Numbered from the stretch's first letter, positions 10,700 through 21,688 are shown. The stretch is DNA of 64,000 bases from Buchnera aphidicola (Muscaphis stroyani) (GCF_005080865.1 NZ_CP034861.1:310001-374000), one strand, 5' to 3'. Translations and numbers: made by a program. Notes: generated by a model from the sequence alone, not told the origin.

Positions 10700-11443
10700 A
10701 TGAACAATTTTATTTTAGAAAAAATAATTGATAAAAAATTACATGTTAATAAATTTAAAGATAATGTTCCTAATGGATTACAAATTGAAGGGGATTCTAA
10801 AGTAAAAAAAATTATAACCGGTGTTACAGCATGTCAAAATTTATTAGAAAAAGCACTATCACATAATGCAAATACTGTCATGGTACATCATGGTTATTTT
10901 TGGAAAAATGAGTCAAAATATATACATAATATGCAAAGAAATAGATTAAAAACAATACTTTCTAATAACATTAATCTATATAGTTGGCATTTACCTTTAG
11001 ATATTCATCCTAAATTAGGAAACAATGCTCAAATAGCCAAAAAATTAAATATCTCTATCAAGGGATATATTTTACCTCATGTGCCTTGGGGAGTTATACA
11101 AAATTCAATTACTGGTTATGAATTTGCAAGAAAAATAGAAAAAAAATATAAAAAATATCCAATATATTTAAATGATAACGCCCCGTCTTTGATTAATAAA
11201 ATAGCCTGGTGCAGTGGAAAAGGACAGGGTTTTATCAAGGAAGCGTATAGATTTGGAATTGATGCGTTTTTAACAGGTGAAATTTCAGAAGAAACACTTC
11301 ATATTTCTAGAGAATTAGGAATTCATTTTTTTGCTCTAGGTCATCATGCAACTGAAAAAGATGGAATTAAATCTCTGGGTAATTGGTTATTTAAAAAATA
11401 TAATTTAGATGTAAATTTTATTGATATTTACAATCCTGCATAA
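10700..11443 (+). CDS. ybgI: NIF3/DUF34 family metal-binding hydrolase YbgI
   Basis: 247 residues, identical in length to E. coli YbgI. It is a conserved di-metal protein of the NIF3/GTP-cyclohydrolase-I-type-2 family whose exact reaction is not settled. Metal-ligand motifs are in place: VHHGYFW near residue 70, the WHLPLD segment near 98, and GHHATE near 218. The C-terminus FIDIYNPA matches E. coli FIDIPNPA. It follows phrB by 7 bp. Retention in a minimal genome supports an important, possibly protective or metabolite-repair, role, but that is inference. Confidence 0.93.
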   Translation: MNNFILEKIIDKKLHVNKFKDNVPNGLQIEGDSKVKKIITGVTACQNLLEKALSHNANTVMVHHGYFWKNESKYIHNMQRNRLKTILSNNINLYSWHLPLDIHPKLGNNAQIAKKLNISIKGYILPHVPWGVIQNSITGYEFARKIEKKYKKYPIYLNDNAPSLINKIAWCSGKGQGFIKEAYRFGIDAFLTGEISEETLHISRELGIHFFALGHHATEKDGIKSLGNWLFKKYNLDVNFIDIYNPA

Positions 11444-11589
11444 ATTTAAATTTTTAATATGCAAACAAAAATTATTTTTAAAACTTTTTAATCGTTTTAA
11501 AATGTTTTACGTATACACATAATTTTTGTTTATTTAAAATTTTTAATTAAAATATAAATGTTAACAACTTCTTTAAAAACAAGATCATC

Positions 11590-14346
11590 ATGAAAAATAA
11601 TACAACATATAATTGGTTAAAATCTTCTTGGTTATCAAGAGCTAATAAAAATTACATAGAATCAATATATAAAAAATTTTTAATAGATCCTGATTCTATT
11701 GATTCAAAATGGCATGATGCATTTTTAGAATTATCCAAAAAAAAAGAGAATTTTAATCAAAATAAAAATTCATCAAATATTGATATTCACACTTATAATT
11801 ATGATGATAAAATAAGTAAAAAAGCTAATAAACTAATTAATTCTTTCAGGAAAAATGGATATAAAATTGCTTTAACAAATCCATTAAAACTTAAAAATCT
11901 TCTGAAACATTTATCTCTTGAACTTTCATTTTATAATTTTCAAAAAAAAGATTTAAAAAAAAATATTACTGTAAATTTTAAAAATGATTTTAATTTTCAA
12001 ACAAATATTACTAAATTGCATAAATTATTAAATAAAAAGTATTGTAATTCCATTGCATTTGAATATATGTATATGGAAAATAAATTAGAAAAAGATTGGA
12101 TAACTAATTATATAGAATTAAATTTTAATGAAGATTTATTAAAATCAAAAAAACAAATTGATTGGTTATCGAAAATTATTTACGCGGAAACATTAGAAAA
12201 ATATATTGATAAAAAATTTCCTGGGTCCAAAAGATTTTCTTTAGAAGGATCAGAAGCATTAATTCCAATGCTTCATGAGATAATATATTTTTCTCAAAAA
12301 AATAACATATCTGACGTAGTATTAGGAATGGCTCATCGAGGTAGAATAAACGTACTTATAAACGTATTGAACAAAAATCCTAAAAAATTGTTTGAAGAAT
12401 TTTCAGGCATCAATATTTCTTTAAAAAATAGTGGTGATGTAAAATATCACATAGGAGGAATGTCTGAAATAAAAGATAAATTACATGTAATTCAGTTACA
12501 TTTAGCAAATAATCCATCTCATTTAGAAATAATTAATCCAGTTATTTCAGGTTTTTCCAGAGCTATCATAGATCGATTAAAAAATAAAATTTTACCTATT
12601 AGCATTCATGGAGATGCTTCTGTCATCGGACAAGGAATTATTCAAGAAACATTAAATATGTCTCAAACTAAAGGTTATAGAGTTGGAGGAACTATTCATA
12701 TAGTAATCAACAATCAAATTGGATTTACCACTTCTGATCCTAAAAATCTTCGATCTAGTAAGTATTGCACTGATGTTGCCAAGATGATTCAATCACCTAT
12801 TCTTCATGTTAACGGAGATGATATTGAAGCATGTGTTTTTTCAATTCAAATGGCTCTTTATTTTAGAAGTCGTTTTAAAAAAGATATTTTTATAGATTTA
12901 GTATGTTATCGAAGAAGAGGTCATAATGAAATTGATGATCCATTTGTTACACAGCCTATTATGTATAATTATATTAAAAATCATCTAACAGCAAAAGAAA
13001 TATACTCTAATTTTTTATGTTCAAAAAAAATTATTAAATTTAAAGAAATTCAAAAAATAGAAGATGAATATTCTGCTAAATTAAAATTAGGCAATTATGT
13101 TTTTGATAATGAAAAATATACATATTTTCAATTTAAAAATATAAAAATAAAAAAAGAAGAAAAAAATATATTTTCAAAAAAAGATACAAGACTTTTTGAC
13201 GTTCAAAGCTTATGTGTTGCGATTAATACGATCCCTGATTCAATAAAAGTACATAATCGAGTAAAAAAAATTTATAAAGAACGACGTGATATGGCAAAAG
13301 GATTAGAATTATTTGATTGGGGATCGGCAGAAATTCTAGCCTATGCTACTATATTAAATCAAGGTATACCTTGCCGCCTCTCTGGAGAAGATGTAAGTAG
13401 AGGAACTTTTTTTCATCGACATTTGTTTATTCATGATCAATTAGATGGATCTATTTATATTCCTTTACAAAATATACATAAAAATCAAGGAATTTTTCAA
13501 GCCTGGGATTCTGTACTATCAGAAGAAGCAGTTTTGGCATTTGAATATGGATATTCTTTATTTTCACGCACAAATGGACTAAACATTTGGGAAGCGCAAT
13601 TTGGTGATTTTTCTAATGGAGCTCAAATTGTAATTGATCAATTTATTAGCTCTAGCGAACAAAAGTGGAACCAATTGTCTAACTTAATTCTTTTTTTACC
13701 TCATGGGTATGAAGGGCAAGGTCCAGAGCATTCATCAGCTCGAATTGAAAGATTTCTTCAACTTTGCGCTGAAGACAACATTCAAATCTCTATTCCAACT
13801 ACTGCTTCTCAAATATATCATTTATTAAGACGTCAAATTTTTAAAAAAATTCAAAAACCCCTAGTTATTTTTACTCCTAAATCTCTTTTAAGAAATTCTA
13901 TGGCATGTTCTTCTTTAGAAGCTATTGTAAATGGAAAGTTTCAAGAAATAATAAATGAAATCGATAATTTTAAAACAAAACCAAAACGTTTTATTTTTTG
14001 TTCAGGAAAGGTATATTATGATTTATTAGAGTATCGTCGAACAAATAATATTAATGATATTTTTTTAATAAGAATAGAAGAGTTATATCCTTTTCCTGAA
14101 AAAAAACTACTAAAAATATTAAAAAATTATTTTTTTATAAAAGATTTTGTTTGGTGCCAAGAAGAACCTTATAACCAAGGAGCATGGTTATATGTAAAAA
14201 ATTTTTTAACTGATATGTTACCGTTTAATTCTTCACTTAAGTATGTTGGAAGACCAGCTTCAGCTTCTCCTGCTGTAGGTTTTTTTTCTATTCATAAAAA
14301 ACAACAAGAAAAATTAGTACACGATGCTTTTCAAGCATTAATTTAA
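11590..14346 (+). CDS. sucA: 2-oxoglutarate dehydrogenase E1 component
   Basis: SucA is the thiamine-diphosphate-dependent E1 subunit that decarboxylates 2-oxoglutarate and passes succinyl to the E2 lipoyl group. It has 918 residues (E. coli 933). The N-terminus [12 protein letters not shown] is the E2/E3-binding tail. The core has [32 protein letters not shown] (ThDP/metal site) and, C-terminal, [21 protein letters not shown]. sucB follows 14 bp later, so they form one transcript. The sdh genes upstream and sucCD downstream, which flank this pair in E. coli, are missing, leaving this as the only TCA-cycle step here. Confidence 0.97.
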   Translation: MKNNTTYNWLKSSWLSRANKNYIESIYKKFLIDPDSIDSKWHDAFLELSKKKENFNQNKNSSNIDIHTYNYDDKISKKANKLINSFRKNGYKIALTNPLKLKNLLKHLSLELSFYNFQKKDLKKNITVNFKNDFNFQTNITKLHKLLNKKYCNSIAFEYMYMENKLEKDWITNYIELNFNEDLLKSKKQIDWLSKIIYAETLEKYIDKKFPGSKRFSLEGSEALIPMLHEIIYFSQKNNISDVVLGMAHRGRINVLINVLNKNPKKLFEEFSGINISLKNSGDVKYHIGGMSEIKDKLHVIQLHLANNPSHLEIINPVISGFSRAIIDRLKNKILPISIHGDASVIGQGIIQETLNMSQTKGYRVGGTIHIVINNQIGFTTSDPKNLRSSKYCTDVAKMIQSPILHVNGDDIEACVFSIQMALYFRSRFKKDIFIDLVCYRRRGHNEIDDPFVTQPIMYNYIKNHLTAKEIYSNFLCSKKIIKFKEIQKIEDEYSAKLKLGNYVFDNEKYTYFQFKNIKIKKEEKNIFSKKDTRLFDVQSLCVAINTIPDSIKVHNRVKKIYKERRDMAKGLELFDWGSAEILAYATILNQGIPCRLSGEDVSRGTFFHRHLFIHDQLDGSIYIPLQNIHKNQGIFQAWDSVLSEEAVLAFEYGYSLFSRTNGLNIWEAQFGDFSNGAQIVIDQFISSSEQKWNQLSNLILFLPHGYEGQGPEHSSARIERFLQLCAEDNIQISIPTTASQIYHLLRRQIFKKIQKPLVIFTPKSLLRNSMACSSLEAIVNGKFQEIINEIDNFKTKPKRFIFCSGKVYYDLLEYRRTNNINDIFLIRIEELYPFPEKKLLKILKNYFFIKDFVWCQEEPYNQGAWLYVKNFLTDMLPFNSSLKYVGRPASASPAVGFFSIHKKQQEKLVHDAFQALI

Positions 14347-14360
14347 AAAAAGGATGGAGA

Positions 14361-15611
14361 ATGAATAGTATAGATGTACTTGTTCCAGATTTACCAGAAT
14401 CAATCACTGATGCAACAGTAGCAAAGTGGCATAAAAAAACAGGGGATCGCGTTAATCACAACGATAAGTTAGTGGATATTGAAACAGATAAAGTTATGTT
14501 AGAAGTGTCTTCTCCATGCGATGGGATTTTAGATAAGATTGCAGAAAAAACAGGAAAGATAGTAAAATCACAACAAATTCTTAGTACGATTATTTGCTTA
14601 AACACTGGTGTAAAAAATAATTCTAAAGATTCTCAAAGAGATAAATCTTTTTTAAATTATAATCAACCTTCTGGAATGCAAACTCAAAACCATTCGTATT
14701 CTTTAAAAGAAAAAATTAGTTTCTTTACTCCCTCGATAAGGCGATTAATTAGAACTCATTCTATCGATATTTCTAAAATTAATTTAAATGAAATAAAAAA
14801 TAAAACTTTTCCAAAAGAGTTTTTTAATCATATTGATCCTTTGACAGATAAAAATAAGTCAAAACATTCTTTCGAAAATGTTCCAGATAATCTTAAAGAA
14901 GAAACGATTTTAAAATCTAAAAATCGAGTAAAAATGACTCGATTGCGCCAAAAAATTTCAGAAAGATTATTAGAAGCTAAGAATAATATGGCAATGTTAA
15001 CAACTTTCAACGAAGTTAATATGGAACCTATTATTCTATTAAGAAAAAAATATAGAAAAGATTTTGAACAAAAACACGGCATTCGAATTGGATTTATGTC
15101 TTTCTATGTAAAAGCAGTAGTAGAAGCTTTAAAGGAATTTCCTGAAATTAATGCATTTATTGATAATGAAGATATAGTTTATCATAATAATTTTGATATT
15201 AGTATTGCTATTTCTACACCAAGAGGATTAATAACACCAGTTTTAAGAAACGCTGATAAAATGAGTATGCATGAAATAGAAAAAAAAATAAAAGAATTTT
15301 CTATTAAAGGATCAGAAAATAAAATTACAATTGAAGAATTAAGAGGAGGCAATTTTACCATTACTAATGGTGGTATATTTGGATCTCTAATGTCTACTCC
15401 AATTATTAATCCTCCGCAAGCCGCTATACTAGGTATGCATTTAATTCAAGACCGTCCTATGGCTGTTAATGGAAAAATTAAAATTTTACCCATGATGTAT
15501 TTAGCTTTATCTTACGATCATTGTTTAATAGATGGAAAAGAGTCTGTGAGTTTTTTAAAAAAAATTAAAAATATATTAGAAGACTTTACTCGTTTATTAA
15601 TAAATATTTAA
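14361..15611 (+). CDS. sucB: Dihydrolipoyl succinyltransferase (E2 of 2-oxoglutarate dehydrogenase)
   Basis: SucB is the E2 core that transfers succinyl from lipoate to CoA. It has 416 residues (E. coli 405). The N-terminal lipoyl domain carries the lipoylated Lys in [11 protein letters not shown] (K44). A linker and an E3/E1-binding domain near [12 protein letters not shown] follow. The C-terminal catalytic domain has the His and Asp of SYDHCLIDG. The ribosome site AGGATGGAGA lies just before the start. The gene sits behind sucA and is closed by a hairpin terminator. The E3 subunit (lpd) must come from elsewhere in the genome. Confidence 0.97.
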   Translation: MNSIDVLVPDLPESITDATVAKWHKKTGDRVNHNDKLVDIETDKVMLEVSSPCDGILDKIAEKTGKIVKSQQILSTIICLNTGVKNNSKDSQRDKSFLNYNQPSGMQTQNHSYSLKEKISFFTPSIRRLIRTHSIDISKINLNEIKNKTFPKEFFNHIDPLTDKNKSKHSFENVPDNLKEETILKSKNRVKMTRLRQKISERLLEAKNNMAMLTTFNEVNMEPIILLRKKYRKDFEQKHGIRIGFMSFYVKAVVEALKEFPEINAFIDNEDIVYHNNFDISIAISTPRGLITPVLRNADKMSMHEIEKKIKEFSIKGSENKITIEELRGGNFTITNGGIFGSLMSTPIINPPQAAILGMHLIQDRPMAVNGKIKILPMMYLALSYDHCLIDGKESVSFLKKIKNILEDFTRLLINI

Positions 15612-15665
15612 GTTAATTTATTAATTAAAAAATCAAAAAATATTAAAATAATTTTTAATTTTATT

Positions 15666-15707
15666 AAAAGTACAGTATTAATAATATATATAAAACTGTA
15701 CTTTTTA
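15666..15707 (+). terminator. Intrinsic terminator of sucAB
   Basis: A perfect 11-bp stem, AAAAGTACAGT (15666-15676) with its complement (15695-15705), has an 18-nt loop and a 3' T run. It lies 54 bp after the sucB stop. Confidence 0.8.
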
Positions 15708-15848
15708 TTAAATATTAATCTTTAATAACTAGCATCTTTTAAAAAATTTGTCATTTTTGCAAAATGAACAGCAATATATATTTATATTAATTTTTTTAAT
15801 ATCAAGTGTAAAAAATTATGAACTAAAAAATATATTTTTAAAATTTTT

Positions 15849-15857
15849 TGTTATAAT
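15849..15857 (+). promoter_or_regulatory. Extended -10 box upstream of gpmA
   Basis: TGTTATAAT is a perfect extended -10 element about 87 bp before the gpmA start. No convincing -35 lies upstream, which extended -10 promoters can do without. Confidence 0.4.
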
Positions 15858-15943
15858 TAATAATGTATATTTTAATAAAATTTTTAGATTTTAAAAACCT
15901 ACTTTTTAAAAAAGTTAAATTATCTAAAATCATAGAGAAAAAA

Positions 15944-16639
15944 ATGACTAATAAAAAATTAGTAATGATTAGACATGGCGAAAGTCAGTGGAATAAATTA
16001 AATAAATTCACCGGTTGGTATGATTCAGAATTAAGCGAATTAGGGAAAAAAGAAGCTAAAATTGCTGCATTATTGTTAAAAAAAGAAAAATTTATTTTTG
16101 ATTTAGCTTATTCTTCAGTATTGCAGCGAGCAATACACACTTTATGGTATATTTTAAAAGAGCTCAATCAAACTTGGTTGTCCGTAGAAAAATCTTGGCG
16201 TTTAAATGAAAGACATTATGGAGCGTTACAAGGATTAAATAAAACAGAAACAGCTTTAAAATTTGGAAACAAAAAAGTTATGTTATGGAGAAGAAGCGTT
16301 GAAGTACTACCCCCTCAAATTAATATAACTGATGATCGATTTCCAGGCAATGATATTCGCTATTCCCATCTAAAAATAGATGAAATTCCTTTAGGAGAAA
16401 GTTTGTATCTTACTTCAAAGAGAGTCATCCCTTACTGGGAAAATACTATTTTGCCGCAACTAAAAAATAATAAAAGAATACTTATAGTTGCGCATGGCAA
16501 TTCATTAAGAGCATTAATGCAATATTTAAATAATTTAGATGATGAAAATATTATGAAATTAAATATTCCTACAGCAGTTCCTATTGTTCTAGAATTTGAT
16601 AAAAAATGGATTCCTTTAACATGGCATTATTTAAAATAA
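15944..16639 (+). CDS. gpmA: 2,3-bisphosphoglycerate-dependent phosphoglycerate mutase
   Basis: GpmA interconverts 3- and 2-phosphoglycerate in glycolysis through a phosphohistidine. It has 231 residues from the ATG at 15944, which has an AGAG ribosome site. The frame is open further up, to an ATG at 15863, but that extension has no homology. The catalytic signature is IRHGESQWN (His11), with [10 protein letters not shown] and the second His in [10 protein letters not shown]. The protein stops after WHYLK, so the roughly 20-residue flexible C-terminal tail of E. coli GpmA is missing. That tail caps the active site and is dispensable or variable in some family members. Confidence 0.96.
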   Translation: MTNKKLVMIRHGESQWNKLNKFTGWYDSELSELGKKEAKIAALLLKKEKFIFDLAYSSVLQRAIHTLWYILKELNQTWLSVEKSWRLNERHYGALQGLNKTETALKFGNKKVMLWRRSVEVLPPQINITDDRFPGNDIRYSHLKIDEIPLGESLYLTSKRVIPYWENTILPQLKNNKRILIVAHGNSLRALMQYLNNLDDENIMKLNIPTAVPIVLEFDKKWIPLTWHYLK

Positions 16640-16749
16640 CTTTTTTTTAAAAAAAATATTTGAATATTATTTTGAATAGATAAATTAAATTTATTCTTTC
16701 AAATTTTAAGACACACTGATTAATAGTGGTTTTACATAAATAGTTAAAT

Positions 16750-16780
16750 ATACATGTATTTCATAAACATGTATTTTTTT
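16750..16780 (+). terminator. Intrinsic terminator of gpmA
   Basis: An 8-bp stem ATACATGT/ACATGTAT (16750-16757, 16767-16774) with a 9-nt loop is followed directly by a run of T bases to 16780. This is a classical rho-independent form. Confidence 0.82.
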
Positions 16781-16822
16781 GCATTCTAAAAAATATTTTT
16801 ATAGTTTTTAAAAGAGGTTGGA

Positions 16823-17785
16823 ATGATTAAAAAAATTGGAGTGTTAACTAGTGGGGGAGATGCTCCAGGAATGAATGCTGCAATTCGAGGGGTAGTGAGA
16901 ACAGCTTTAAGCGAAAAATTAGAAATTTTTGGAATTTACGATGGATATTTAGGTTTATATGAAAATCGTATGACTAAACTTGATAGATATAGCGTATCTG
17001 ATGTTATTAATAGAGGAGGAACATTTCTTGGATCGGCTAGATTCTTAAGTTTTCATGAAAATCAAGTCCGTTTAGTCGCTATTGAAAATTTAAAAAAAAG
17101 AAACATAGACGCTCTTGTTGTAATCGGAGGTGACGGTTCTTATGCGGGAGCTAAAAAATTGACAAATATGGGTATGCCATGCATTAGCATCCCTGGTACT
17201 ATAGATAATGATGTTCCAGGTACAGATTATACAATAGGTTATTTTACTGCTTTAGAAACAGTAGTTGAAGCTATTGATCGATTGCGTGATACTTCTTCTT
17301 CCCATCAAAGAATTTCTATCGTTGAAGTAATGGGAAGATACTGCGGAGATTTAACTTTAGCGGCAGCTATTGCAGGTGGATGTGAATTCATTGTACTCCC
17401 AGAAATTAATTATGTAAAAGAAGATTTAGTAATTGAAATTCAAGCGGGCATTAAAAAAGGAAAAAAACATGCAATAGTTGCAATCACAGAATATATTTGT
17501 GATGTAAATCAATTAGCAAAATATATAGAGATGAAAACTCATCGAGAAACAAGAGCAACTATTCTTGGACACATTCAAAGAGGAGGGGCCCCTGTAGTAT
17601 ATGATCGCATTTTAGCATCCAGAATGGGTGCATATGCAGTTGAATTACTATTAAAAGGTTATAAAGGTCAATGCGTTGGTATCCAGAATGACGAGATGGT
17701 GTTTAACGATATAACATACGCACTAAAAAATATGAAGCGAGTTTTTAAAAAAGATTGGTTAATCACAGCTAAAAAGCTATACTAA
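16823..17785 (+). CDS. pfkA: 6-phosphofructokinase isozyme 1
   Basis: PfkA is the ATP-dependent committing step of glycolysis. It has 320 residues, the same as E. coli. It shows the ATP site [13 protein letters not shown] (11-23), GGDGSYAGA (102-110), the catalytic Asp in [10 protein letters not shown] (Asp128 counting Met) and the fructose-6-phosphate residues in [10 protein letters not shown]. The AAGAGG ribosome site lies just upstream. The allosteric-site Arg and Lys residues appear largely retained, so feedback control may persist, though I cannot align every residue. It is monocistronic between the gpmA terminator and glpF. Confidence 0.97.
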   Translation: MIKKIGVLTSGGDAPGMNAAIRGVVRTALSEKLEIFGIYDGYLGLYENRMTKLDRYSVSDVINRGGTFLGSARFLSFHENQVRLVAIENLKKRNIDALVVIGGDGSYAGAKKLTNMGMPCISIPGTIDNDVPGTDYTIGYFTALETVVEAIDRLRDTSSSHQRISIVEVMGRYCGDLTLAAAIAGGCEFIVLPEINYVKEDLVIEIQAGIKKGKKHAIVAITEYICDVNQLAKYIEMKTHRETRATILGHIQRGGAPVVYDRILASRMGAYAVELLLKGYKGQCVGIQNDEMVFNDITYALKNMKRVFKKDWLITAKKLY

Positions 17786-17920
17786 CATAAAATTAGTACC
17801 AGTTTTCTGGAGCTTTTAAAAAATTTTATGTAATTAAATAAAATTAAATATCAAAAAAATAAAGTTATAATATGAAATACAATAGATATTGAATTTTTCG
17901 ATGAAGCGAGCATTTTTATA

Positions 17921-18724
17921 ATGAATATTTATAAAAAAGAAGATATAATTACTCAATGTATTTCTGAATTTCTTGGTACTGGTTTTATTGTTTTTTTTGG
18001 GATTAGTTGTTTAGCGTCTATGAAATTAACTAATTCTAATTTTAACGCATATGAAATAAGTATGATTTGGGGTTTAGGAGTATCTATATCAATTTATTTT
18101 AGTTCTTTTTTATCTCAAGCTCATTTAAATCCAGCAATTACTATTTTTTTTTGGTTATCTTCCAGATTTCATAAAAAAAAAGTACTTCCTTATATTATTT
18201 CTCAAATATTTGGTACTTTTATTTTTACTATTCTTATATATTTTATTTATTATAAATCATTTATTTTATTTGAAATACAAAATAATATTGTAAGAGGAGC
18301 TCAAAACAGTTTTGATATAGCTTCTATTTTTTGTATATATCCAAAAAAAAATAATAGTTTTATCCACGATTTCATACTAGAAATATTCATAACAAGTATT
18401 TTTATGATAATACTAATGGGGTTAAACGATAAAAATAATCATTTATTATCTTCTAGTTCAATAATACCATTACTAACAGGAATATTAGTAGCAATTATTA
18501 ATGTTTCTATAGGTCCTTTCAACAATATTACTTTGAATCCAGCACGAGATTTAGGTCCAAGAATATTTTTAAGTGTAATAGGATGGAAAGTTTCTGCATT
18601 CACCGGAAGTAGTAATTTTCCATATTTCTTAATACCTGTAATGGGCTCTTTTTTAGGAATAAATTTAGGTGGTTTGATATATTATGTATTTATAGAAAAT
18701 CATTTTAGTAAATTAAAAAATTAA
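17921..18724 (+). CDS. glpF: Glycerol facilitator (aquaglyceroporin)
   Basis: GlpF is an inner-membrane channel for glycerol and small polyols. It has 267 residues (E. coli 281) and six membrane segments plus two half-helices. Both pore motifs are intact: NPA at 70-72 (in HLNPAITIF) and NPA at 206-208 (in LNPARDLGPR). Selectivity-filter residues Trp50, Phe200 and Arg209 correspond to E. coli Trp48, Phe200 and Arg206, so it should pass glycerol rather than only water. No glpK or glpD lies in the window. A TATAAT at 17866-17871 may be its -10. It ends two bases from convergent tpiA with no terminator between. Confidence 0.94.
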   Translation: MNIYKKEDIITQCISEFLGTGFIVFFGISCLASMKLTNSNFNAYEISMIWGLGVSISIYFSSFLSQAHLNPAITIFFWLSSRFHKKKVLPYIISQIFGTFIFTILIYFIYYKSFILFEIQNNIVRGAQNSFDIASIFCIYPKKNNSFIHDFILEIFITSIFMIILMGLNDKNNHLLSSSSIIPLLTGILVAIINVSIGPFNNITLNPARDLGPRIFLSVIGWKVSAFTGSSNFPYFLIPVMGSFLGINLGGLIYYVFIENHFSKLKN

Positions 18725-18726
18725 AT

Positions 18727-19500
18727 TTACTTATTTTTCAAAAAACTATTAGAAATTTCTATAATTTTAAAAAATTCTTTTAAATTTAAAGATGCACTGC
18801 CAATTAAAAGACCATCTATATCTGGTTGTTCAAGAAACATTTTTGCATTTAACTGATTTACAGAGCCTCCATATTGAATTATGATACTTTCTTTAGAAAT
18901 TGAATCATATTGAAAAATATAATTTTTTATGAATTTGTGTATCATTTGTACATTTTTTGGAATTGCTGATTGCCCTGTTCCGATTGCCCAAACTGGTTCA
19001 TATGCAATTACTGTATTTCTAAAAGACTGGTTTCCACATATCTTTAATATAGAATTTAACTGGTCTTTTAAAATTTCTTCTGTTTTACCGCATTTTTTTT
19101 GTTCTTGAGTTTCTCCAACACATAAAATTGGAATTAAATTATATTTTTTAATTAAAAAAAATTTTTTTGCGATGACATCGTTTGTTTCTTGATGTACAAA
19201 ACGTCTTTCTGAATGTCCAATAATAACGTATTTCACGCCAATATCTTTTAGCATTAAAATTGAAATTTCACCAGTAAAAGCGCCTTTTACATTAATGTCT
19301 ATATTTTGAGAAGCAACAAAAACATTTTTATTATGATGTATTTTTTGACACATTCGATCTAAATATATAAAAGAAGGGGAAATAACAATAGTGTTATTGT
19401 TATTCTTTAGAAAACATGATGTAAAATTATTCATTAAATGAGCAATGGTTTTTTTATCACCATTTAACTTCCAATTGGCTACAATTAATTTTTTTTTCAT
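18727..19500 (-). CDS. tpiA: Triosephosphate isomerase
   Basis: TpiA interconverts dihydroxyacetone phosphate and glyceraldehyde-3-phosphate. It has 257 residues (E. coli 255). The catalytic residues are all present: Lys11 in ANWKLNG, His96 in IIGHSERR, and Glu168 in AYEPVWAIGTG. The phosphate-binding IQYGGSVN and LLIGSASL follow. It is convergent with glpF; a long inverted repeat lies in its upstream region. It has no obvious operon partner. Confidence 0.97.
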   Translation of the reverse strand: MKKKLIVANWKLNGDKKTIAHLMNNFTSCFLKNNNNTIVISPSFIYLDRMCQKIHHNKNVFVASQNIDINVKGAFTGEISILMLKDIGVKYVIIGHSERRFVHQETNDVIAKKFFLIKKYNLIPILCVGETQEQKKCGKTEEILKDQLNSILKICGNQSFRNTVIAYEPVWAIGTGQSAIPKNVQMIHKFIKNYIFQYDSISKESIIIQYGGSVNQLNAKMFLEQPDIDGLLIGSASLNLKEFFKIIEISNSFLKNK

Positions 19501-19548
19501 TTTATTCTCTTGGAATAGTGTATTTTAAACTAACTTTAGTTTATATAT

Positions 19549-19596
19549 TAGAAACTAAGTTGTTATAATTTGATCTTTTATAAAACTTAGTTTCTA
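19549..19596. repeat. 13-bp perfect inverted repeat between ihfB and tpiA
   Basis: TAGAAACTAAGTT (19549-19561) and its exact complement (19584-19596) enclose a 22-nt loop. On the minus strand it lies just past the ihfB stop, so it may end the rpsA-ihfB transcript. However, no U run follows in that direction, and it could instead be a processing site or a tpiA leader element. Confidence 0.6.
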
Positions 19597-19614
19597 TAAA
19601 AATGTTAAAATATT

Positions 19615-19899
19615 CTATTTATATATGTTTGCACGATTACGTAATTGTTTGCCCGGTTTAAAATAAGTCACGTATCTTTCATTTAGAAAAACCCGATTTC
19701 CATTTTTAGGATTTCTACCAATGCGAGAAGAGCGATAATGTAAAGAAAAACTTCCAAAACCTCGAATTTCAATTCTTTTTCTTTTAGCAAGGGAGTACGC
19801 TATATGATCTAGCATTTCTTTAACAGCATATTCTATTTTTTTTATTGAAATATGAATTTTTTGTTCAGCAATTCTTTCAAGCAATTCTGATCTCGTCAT
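19615..19899 (-). CDS. ihfB: Integration host factor subunit beta
   Basis: IhfB is a DNA-bending nucleoid protein of the HU/IHF family that normally pairs with IhfA. It has 94 residues from the ATG at 19899, which has a strong AGAGGA ribosome site; an in-frame ATG at 19914 is ignored because [11 protein letters not shown] aligns with the E. coli start. The DNA-binding arm [12 protein letters not shown] and the core [11 protein letters not shown] are conserved, and the C-terminus is ANIYK. It sits 45 bp downstream of rpsA in the ancestral rpsA-ihfB order. No ihfA lies in the window; if ihfA is absent from the genome, IhfB would have to act as a homodimer or pair with HU. Confidence 0.95.
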   Translation of the reverse strand: MTRSELLERIAEQKIHISIKKIEYAVKEMLDHIAYSLAKRKRIEIRGFGSFSLHYRSSRIGRNPKNGNRVFLNERYVTYFKPGKQLRNRANIYK

Positions 19900-19944
19900 A
19901 AATCCTCTATACATTTACAATAAAATAAAATTTTCTACAAAAAG

Positions 19945-21621
19945 TTATTCAGTATTTTGAGCAGCTTTAAATGCTTCCGCCATTGCACTGGAAAAAGTTT
20001 CATCATTTATTTTTTTATTGGGTGTATTGATTACATCTTTTTTTTCGCTTTTATTAATAAAATGAACCGTAACGTAAATTGTTCTATTTTTTCGATCAAA
20101 ATTGAATAATTTAACTGATATGTTATTTCCAATTTTTAATTGATTTTTTAATTCTTCATAAGTCAAATGAGGAAGATCAGAAAATTTTATACATCCATCT
20201 ATAGTTTCTGATAGTTTTACTATTGCATTCTTATCATCAAAAGATTTAACTGTAGCATCAATTAATGCACCTTTTTTATGATTTAAAATATAAGAATTAA
20301 AAGGATCTTCTTCAATTTGTTTAATTCCTAAAGAAATTCTTTCTCTTTCAGCATCTACTTGAAGTACTATAGCTGATATCTCATCTCCTTTTTTATAATT
20401 TTTAACAGCATCTTCTCCAGGAATACTCCAAGAAATATCAGATAAATGAACTAATCCATCAATTCCTCCATTTAAACCAATAAAAATACCAAAATCTGTA
20501 ATAGATTTAATTTTTCCAGTGACTTTGATTCCTTTTTTATGTGTTTCAGAAAATTCTTTCCAAGGATTTACTTTACACTGTTTTAAACCAAGCGAAATCC
20601 GACGTCGATCTTCATCAATATCTAAAACCATAACTTCTACTGTATCATTAACTGTAACTACTTTAGATGGATGAATATTTTTGTTTGTCCAATCCATTTC
20701 AGAAACATGTACAAGACCTTCAACTCCTTCTTCAATTTCTACAAAACATCCATAATCTGTTAAATTAGTTACACGTCCAGTTAATTTAGCTTCTTCTGGA
20801 TAGCGTTTTGAAATTTCTACCCAAGGATCTTCTCCTAATTGTTTAAGTCCCAATGAAACACGTGTTCTTTCTCGATCAAATTTTAAAATTTTAACTTGAA
20901 TTTCATCTCCTACGCTTACTACTTCACTAGGATGCTTTACTCTTTTCCAAGCCATATCAGTAATATGTAACAATCCATCTACTCCACCTAAATCCACAAA
21001 AGCTCCATAATCTGTTAAATTTTTTACTATTCCTTTAATTTGAACACCTTCTTGCAAATTCTCTAACAATTGATCTCTTTCGGCGCTGTTTTCAGATTCA
21101 ATGACAGCTCGACGAGAAACAACTACATTATTTCTTTTTTGATCTAATTTAATTACTTTAAACTCTAATTCTTTTCCTTCAAGATGAATTGTTTCTCTTA
21201 CAGGGCGAATGTCTACTAAAGATCCAGGTAAAAAAGCGCGTATATCGTTTAATTCAACAGTAAAACCTCCTTTAACTTTCCCATTAATTATTCCGGTGAT
21301 TGTTTCTGATTTTTCGTGAGCTTTTTCTAAAACTAACCATGCCTCATGTCTTTTTGCTTTTTCTCTAGAAAGTAACGTTTCTCCAAATCCATCTTCAATA
21401 GCATCTAGAACCACATCAATATCATCACCTACTTTAACTTCTAATAAACCTTGTGTATTTTTAAACTGATCTAATGGGATAGCTGATTCGGATTTAAGAC
21501 CTGCATCTACTAAGACTGTGTCTTTCTCTATAGCAACTATAGTTCCTCGAATAATTGAACCTGGACGAGTTTTAATCTCTTTTAGTGATTCTTCAAATAA
21601 TTGAGCAAAAGATTCATTCAT
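19945..21621 (-). CDS. rpsA: 30S ribosomal protein S1
   Basis: S1 helps the small ribosomal subunit bind and unfold mRNA. It has 558 residues (E. coli 557) and six S1-type OB-fold repeats. The repeats with G.V..I.DFG or TDYGAFV...[13 protein letters not shown] signatures are well kept; the sixth is the most diverged. The N-terminus [13 protein letters not shown] matches the E. coli ribosome-binding tail. It is co-oriented with ihfB. Upstream, where cmk stands in the enteric order, there is only degenerate sequence, so rpsA must have its own promoter. Confidence 0.97.
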   Translation of the reverse strand: MNESFAQLFEESLKEIKTRPGSIIRGTIVAIEKDTVLVDAGLKSESAIPLDQFKNTQGLLEVKVGDDIDVVLDAIEDGFGETLLSREKAKRHEAWLVLEKAHEKSETITGIINGKVKGGFTVELNDIRAFLPGSLVDIRPVRETIHLEGKELEFKVIKLDQKRNNVVVSRRAVIESENSAERDQLLENLQEGVQIKGIVKNLTDYGAFVDLGGVDGLLHITDMAWKRVKHPSEVVSVGDEIQVKILKFDRERTRVSLGLKQLGEDPWVEISKRYPEEAKLTGRVTNLTDYGCFVEIEEGVEGLVHVSEMDWTNKNIHPSKVVTVNDTVEVMVLDIDEDRRRISLGLKQCKVNPWKEFSETHKKGIKVTGKIKSITDFGIFIGLNGGIDGLVHLSDISWSIPGEDAVKNYKKGDEISAIVLQVDAERERISLGIKQIEEDPFNSYILNHKKGALIDATVKSFDDKNAIVKLSETIDGCIKFSDLPHLTYEELKNQLKIGNNISVKLFNFDRKNRTIYVTVHFINKSEKKDVINTPNKKINDETFSSAMAEAFKAAQNTE

Positions 21622-21672
21622 GTTAATAGTTTCTATAAATTTTGTATTTAACGTTTATTTTAACTTCATGCT

Positions 21673-21688
21673 AAAACACGCTTGTTTT
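21673..21688 (-). promoter_or_regulatory. Small hairpin in the rpsA leader
   Basis: On the minus strand, AAAACA and TGTTTT pair around a 4-nt loop AGCG, about 52 nt upstream of the rpsA ATG. It is one of the few G/C-containing spots in this spacer. E. coli rpsA is autoregulated through leader hairpins, so this may be a remnant of that control, but the evidence is weak. Confidence 0.25.

Larger units (their letters stand above)
15612..15943. other. Spacer sucB/gpmA
   Basis: 332 bp holding the sucB terminator and the probable gpmA -10 box. No gene is seen. The only open frame is an upstream extension of gpmA (from 15863) that lacks homology. Confidence 0.6.
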
